The notes beneath the pieces are model-generated. The model did no database searches and was not told the DNA's origin. It was given only the letters and a program-made list of their open reading frames with translations. A DNA stretch of 8,232 nucleotides, taken from the NCBI GenBank assembly GCA_016930895.1, contig JAFGFV010000553.1, positions 1-8,232 on the forward strand, written 5' to 3'. Shown here one piece after another: positions 5,558 to 8,232 of this stretch. Source of the stretch: Spirochaetales bacterium (GTDB lineage Bacteria > Spirochaetota > Spirochaetia > SZUA-6 > DRHE01). The translations under genes were made by a program, and so were the position numbers. Numbering within the stretch: the first letter of the stretch is position 1; each line of letters begins with the position of its first letter.

Positions 5558-6904
5558 GTGAGCCAGCCGCACCGACCGTCTCAGAGCGGGGATACGTCCT
5601 CCGAGAGGACGGTGTCCCTGGCTTGTCGCAGGGCCGCAGAGGCCCGCTACCTCCGTGCCAGGGAGTCGTACCAGCAGGTCCTCGACACTCTGGCGAGGGA
5701 GGTGCAGGGATTCCTGGAGCAGGAGGGTCTGAGGGTCAGCGTCAGAGCCCGCGTGAAGAGCTTCGAGAGCCTCTTCCGCAAGCTCCTCGACCGGTTTCCC
5801 GAGACCGGAGGCAACGGCGGCGAGGCCGCCGTGAACGATCTGCTCGGAATTCGGCTCATCTGTCCGTTCCTGGGCGACCTCAAGGCGGCAGAGAGTATTC
5901 TGCGGCGCCGTTTCGTCGTGCTGGAGGTCGAACGAAAGGGAGAAGAGCAGAGCTATCGGGAGTTCGGCTACGACTCGACGCACCTGCTCATTCGCGTCCC
6001 CACGCACATCCAGCGCAGCGCCCACGTCCGTTCGAACCCGATCTGCGAAGTGCAGGTGCGGACTACGCTTCAAGAGGCCTGGGCCGAGATCGAGCACGAG
6101 CTCGTGTACAAGGCGGAGCTGGCACCCCTGGACGAGCCGATGCGGAGGAAACTCGCCTCGCTGAAAGCCACCCTGACCCTCTCGGACAATATCTTCCAGG
6201 AGATCCGCGACTATCAGAGGCAAGTGCAGGACGCGCTCAGGCTCCGCAAGTCCGGCCTGTGGGCGCGGATCCTCAATATTGCGGCGAGGCAGGGACCGGG
6301 AGGCGAAGCCAGTTGCCAGCCGCACGGGGAGCTCCGGTCAGTCGGGGGCGGAAAGGACGACCGGCGAGCCATGGAATCGGAACCGGTACTCGACATCGAC
6401 GGCATGCTGCTCAAGGCCCTGTCTGCGCACAACCGCCAGGAGCTCCCGGAAGCTCTGAGGCTGTACAGCCTCATCCTGGGACACGATCTGGCCCCACGAG
6501 CCCGAACCATCGTACTGCTGCACCGCGGAACCGCCCACTTCCAGCACGGGAATCTTGGAGAAGCCCGAGAGGATTTCTCCGAAGCCCTCCGGCTGGACGA
6601 CTCCAGCGAGCGGGCCTACTTCCTGCTGGGTATCACCCGCTGGGCCCTCGGGGAGGGCGGCGAGGCCATGCTCGACTTTTCGCGCAGCCTGGAGCGCAAC
6701 CCGCTCCAGGTAGACGTGCTGGCCTGCCGCGCCCTCCTGCGCTGCGAAATGGGCGATTCGGCCGGGGCCCTTGCGGACACGGAGCAGGTCCTGGCCATCG
6801 CACCCGACTCGCCGGAGGCCGCGGACCTGCAGGAGCTGCTGACGGTGGAGGCTACCGGCCGGTGCAGACCGGCGGGGGGCCGAGATCCCCGGCGGTCTGG
6901 TTGA
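5558..6904 (+). CDS. RelA/SpoT-domain (p)ppGpp synthetase fused to TPR repeats
   Basis: A 448-residue protein. Residues about 30-235 form a RelA/SpoT nucleotidyltransferase domain: VKSFESLFRKL (67-77); NDLLGIRLICPF with Asp94 as likely metal ligand; GYDSTHLLI (137-145), which matches the G-Y-x-S-x-H substrate loop; and CEVQVRTTLQEAWAEIEH (163-180) with Glu164, Gln166, Arg168, Trp175 and His180 of the E-x-Q-x-R-T...W...E-H signature. Synthesis of (p)ppGpp from ATP and GDP/GTP is therefore plausible. There is no HD hydrolase, TGS or ACT domain, so it is a small-alarmone-synthetase-like enzyme without the ribosome-sensing module. After a variable linker (about 240-280), residues about 315-420 form three TPR-like repeats (HRGTAHFQHGNLGEAREDFS, LLGITRWALGEGGEAMLDFS, CRALLRCEMGDSAGALADTE), probably a protein-binding scaffold. 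GTG 5558 has GGGAGGGAG just upstream. A toxic tRNA-modifying synthetase is an alternative. The tail overlaps the convergent gene by 53 bp. Confidence 0.94.
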   Translation: MSQPHRPSQSGDTSSERTVSLACRRAAEARYLRARESYQQVLDTLAREVQGFLEQEGLRVSVRARVKSFESLFRKLLDRFPETGGNGGEAAVNDLLGIRLICPFLGDLKAAESILRRRFVVLEVERKGEEQSYREFGYDSTHLLIRVPTHIQRSAHVRSNPICEVQVRTTLQEAWAEIEHELVYKAELAPLDEPMRRKLASLKATLTLSDNIFQEIRDYQRQVQDALRLRKSGLWARILNIAARQGPGGEASCQPHGELRSVGGGKDDRRAMESEPVLDIDGMLLKALSAHNRQELPEALRLYSLILGHDLAPRARTIVLLHRGTAHFQHGNLGEAREDFSEALRLDDSSERAYFLLGITRWALGEGGEAMLDFSRSLERNPLQVDVLACRALLRCEMGDSAGALADTEQVLAIAPDSPEAADLQELLTVEATGRCRPAGGRDPRRSG

Positions 6905-7286
6905 CCGGGCCCTGGGGTTGCCGAACCTGGTCGATCCGAATCAGACGGAGGGCATCCGGGGTCCTGTACACAACGCTCACGCCCTGCCGTTCGCCGATGA
7001 CCGTCGCCCCGACGAGCGAAAGCACGGAGATGTGGCGTTTGTCCAGATCGACCTGCGAGGGCAGCACGATCCTGCAGTCGAAGGTCACTGCGCTGTTCAG
7101 CTCGGTGAGGCGCATGGTGGAGTCGAGTGCAGCGACGTCGCCGGGAAACTCCTCATCCGGCACCACGACCGCCCGGCCCAGTCTTGCGGCGAGAACGCGC
7201 AGACCGTCCCCCACCCGGTAGCCCCTGCCCAGGTACCCGCGGCACATCACGGACAGCAGCCTGTAGTCCGAATCCCGAATCACCAC
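6852..7286 (-). CDS. rnk: Rnk/GreA-C-type transcription factor (nucleoside diphosphate kinase regulator family)
   Basis: A 144-residue protein. A short N-terminal helical part (VIRDSDYRLLSVM) precedes a GreA/GreB C-terminal-type domain at about residues 40-123. The characteristic path is E-F-P-G-D-V-A-A-L-D-S-T-M-R-L-T-E-L, then HISVLSLVGATVIGERQGVS and a final strand ending in IRIDQVRQPQ. Rnk-family proteins bind RNA polymerase near the secondary channel, like GreA and DksA, and in E. coli Rnk affects nucleoside diphosphate kinase levels. The N-terminal coiled coil is short, as in Rnk and unlike GreA, so transcript-cleavage activity is not expected. GTG 7286 lies 4 bases after the stop of the ATPase gene, with GGAG at 7295-7298 inside that gene's end. 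The last 20 residues, rich in G and P, are encoded in the overlap with the convergent synthetase gene and look non-conserved. The symbol is by family resemblance. Confidence 0.82.
   Translation of the reverse strand: MVIRDSDYRLLSVMCRGYLGRGYRVGDGLRVLAARLGRAVVVPDEEFPGDVAALDSTMRLTELNSAVTFDCRIVLPSQVDLDKRHISVLSLVGATVIGERQGVSVVYRTPDALRLIRIDQVRQPQGPVNQTAGDLGPPPVCTGR
6865..6899. terminator. Strong hairpin in the convergent 3' overlap, candidate bidirectional terminator
   Basis: CAGACCGGCGGGG (6865-6877) pairs with CCCCGGCGGTCTG (6887-6899) in 12 of 13 positions (one G-G mismatch at 6872/6892), with a 9-base loop. It lies inside the 53-bp overlap between the tails of the synthetase and Rnk genes, where both operons end. 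Neither side has a proper U-run (GGTTGACC on the plus side), so the hairpin is clear but efficient intrinsic termination is not. Confidence 0.6.
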
Positions 7287-7290
7287 CGGG

Positions 7291-7803
7291 CTATCTCCGC
7301 CAGGCCCCGAACAGCTTCGCCACCTCGTCCGCCAGAAGGACCCCCGCCGCCACGAGAACGATCAGAATCCAGTCCAGCCCCGTCAGGGCGACCGTACCGA
7401 ACAGGGCGTTCCCGGCGGAGGTGTACACGGCGAGCAGTTGCAGGCCGAGTGCAACGCCGATCCCCAACAGGAGCCAGCGGTTGCCGGCCGGACCGATGGC
7501 GAAGATCGATTGGCGGCGGGAGCGGGCGTTGAAGGCCTGGAACCACTGGAAGGCCGCCAGGGTCGTGAACGCCACGGTCCGGGCATGCTGCAGACTCCCC
7601 GCCTGGATCTGATGCACATACAGCCCCACCGTACCGGCCGCCATGATGACGGACATCAGGACCATCCTGCGCAGCAGCGAGGGTTCGAGAACGGGTGTCC
7701 CGGGCTTGCGGGGAGGTTCCTTGAGCACGTCCCGGTGAAGGGGCTCTACGCCGAGAGGCACCGTGCAGGCGCCGTCGGTGACCAGGTTGATCCAGAGGAT
7801 CAT
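7291..7803 (-). CDS. P2-type (SERCA-like) cation-transporting ATPase, C-terminal membrane part after an in-frame TAG
   Basis: This is the C-terminal membrane part of the pump at 7888-8232, in the same frame. The frame is open from 7887 down to TAG 7291-7293; ATG 7803 is the first ATG after the stop. From 7887 the readable segments are M5 (FLLATNLGEILALAAALIL), M6 (MILWINLVTDG), M7 (VLMSVIMAAGTVGLYV), M8 (TTLAAFQWFQAF), M9 (RWLLLGIGVALGLQLLAV) and M10 (LDWILIVLVAAGVLLA). The M5 motif T-N-L-G-E and the M6 motif N-L-V-T-D keep the residues equivalent to Asn768, Glu771, Asn796, Thr799 and Asp800 of SERCA, which bind Ca2+, so calcium export is the likely original role. A fragment starting at ATG 7803 would lack M5 and could not pump alone. 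The Rnk-like gene follows 4 bases later. Confidence 0.88.
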   Translation of the reverse strand: MILWINLVTDGACTVPLGVEPLHRDVLKEPPRKPGTPVLEPSLLRRMVLMSVIMAAGTVGLYVHQIQAGSLQHARTVAFTTLAAFQWFQAFNARSRRQSIFAIGPAGNRWLLLGIGVALGLQLLAVYTSAGNALFGTVALTGLDWILIVLVAAGVLLADEVAKLFGAWRR

Positions 7804-7887
7804 GACCGCGGTGAGGGGCAGAGGCAGCTGCAGGATCAGGGCGGCGGCCAGTGCCAGGATCTCGCCCAGGTTCGTGGCCAGCAGGAA

Positions 7888-7890
7888 CTA
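7888..7890 (-). other. In-frame nonsense codon (TAG) splitting the P-type ATPase
   Basis: On the minus strand the codons read CGA GTC GTG TAG TTC CTG CTG. Both flanks belong to the same conserved ATPase reading frame with no gap, so one base change (for example from AAG, TAC, CAG or TGG) explains it. Confidence 0.9.
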
Positions 7891-8232
7891 CACGACTCGC
7901 TGGAGATTGCGGAAGATGCCGCGTCCCTCTTCCACGGCATGAACGATGGTGGCGAAGTCGTCGTCGGTCAGGATCATGTCCGCGGCTTCCTTGGCCACCT
8001 CCGTGCCTGCCCGGCCCATGGCCACCCCGATATCGGCGCCCTTCAGGGCCGGGGCGTCGTTGACCCCGTCCCCGGTCATGGCCACGATCTCGCCCCTGCT
8101 TCGCAGTGCTCGCATGATCTTGAGCTTGTGGGCGGGGGAGACGCGAGCGAACACGCCCTTGTCGAGGGCCGCAGCCGCAAGCTCTTCTTCGCTCATCTGG
8201 TCCACTTCAAGGCCCGTTACGGCCTCGACCCC
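7888..8232 (-). CDS. P2-type (SERCA-like) cation-transporting ATPase, P-domain part, ending at an in-frame TAG (partial)
   Basis: The frame runs in from the right edge ([18 protein letters not shown]) without a start in the window. It encodes the end of the phosphorylation domain: [17 protein letters not shown], then the hinge motif [20 protein letters not shown], then [19 protein letters not shown] and [12 protein letters not shown]. These are hallmarks of P-type ATPases that move cations using an aspartyl-phosphate cycle; the DKTGT phosphorylation site lies outside the window. A TAG at 7888-7890 stops translation just as M5 should begin. The same frame continues at once with the expected M5 sequence (FLLATNLGEI), so this is a single nonsense codon and not a frameshift. 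By alignment with SERCA (NMKQFIRYLI against NLQRVV-stop-FLL) the missing residue would normally be Arg, Lys or an aromatic. The gene is therefore probably inactive, or the stop is a sequencing error. Confidence 0.93.
   Translation of the reverse strand, partial: GVEAVTGLEVDQMSEEELAAAALDKGVFARVSPAHKLKIMRALRSRGEIVAMTGDGVNDAPALKGADIGVAMGRAGTEVAKEAADMILTDDDFATIVHAVEEGRGIFRNLQRVV

Noticed and set aside
5090..6325. Long minus-strand open frame (411 codons) opposite the HATPase and synthetase genes
   Set aside because: It spans two well-supported plus-strand genes and would cross the operon junction; it is a third-position GC shadow.
5623..7221. Long plus-strand open frame (532 codons) overlapping the synthetase in another frame
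   Set aside because: The translation is R/P/G/A-rich without domains and runs into the antisense of the Rnk-like gene.
7127..7612. Plus-strand open frame (161 codons) opposite the Rnk and ATPase genes
   Set aside because: It is the antisense of conserved membrane segments and the GreA-C-like domain; the translation is R/P-rich and featureless.

Overview
The window is high-GC bacterial DNA with densely packed genes and frequent GTG starts. Nothing in it identifies a species. A possible pyruvate:ferredoxin oxidoreductase tail, sigma-54 control and a large sensor kinase would fit a deltaproteobacterial-type (Desulfobacterota/Myxococcota) or related high-GC lineage, but this is inference only.

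Layout. Positions 1-120 (+) hold the last 39 codons of a gene whose ending resembles pyruvate:ferredoxin/flavodoxin oxidoreductase. Positions 78-747 hold no confident intact gene. The minus strand carries two stretches with coding-like codon use, each needing one frameshift, so they look like decayed genes. Positions 748-954 are a regulatory region with a 16-bp perfect palindrome, a tandem 17-bp repeat and a sigma-54-type -24/-12 promoter. They lead into a two-gene operon (955-4862, +): a membrane HAMP-PAS histidine kinase translationally coupled (GTGA overlap) to an NtrC-family sigma-54-activating response regulator. A 218-bp intergenic region follows, with several dyads and a consensus sigma-54 promoter. 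It drives a second operon (5081-6904, +): a stand-alone RsbW/anti-sigma-type HATPase and a single-domain RelA/SpoT alarmone synthetase fused to TPR repeats. Converging from the minus strand is an operon of a SERCA-like Ca2+-type P-type ATPase (cut by the window edge and interrupted by an in-frame TAG) and a Rnk/GreA-C-type RNA polymerase secondary-channel protein. The 3' ends of the two convergent operons overlap by 53 bp and share a strong hairpin.

How it may work together. The simplest reading is a signalling relay. An extracytoplasmic signal is sensed by the kinase, the phosphorylated regulator activates sigma-54 polymerase, and the HATPase plus (p)ppGpp synthetase pair is switched on. A sigma-54-type promoter and dyads upstream of the kinase suggest autoregulation. 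A dedicated, sensor-controlled alarmone synthetase next to an anti-sigma-like kinase, facing a secondary-channel RNA polymerase factor, is the most interesting feature of the window. Gene identities rest on visible motifs. The regulatory wiring is inferred from promoter sequences and gene order.
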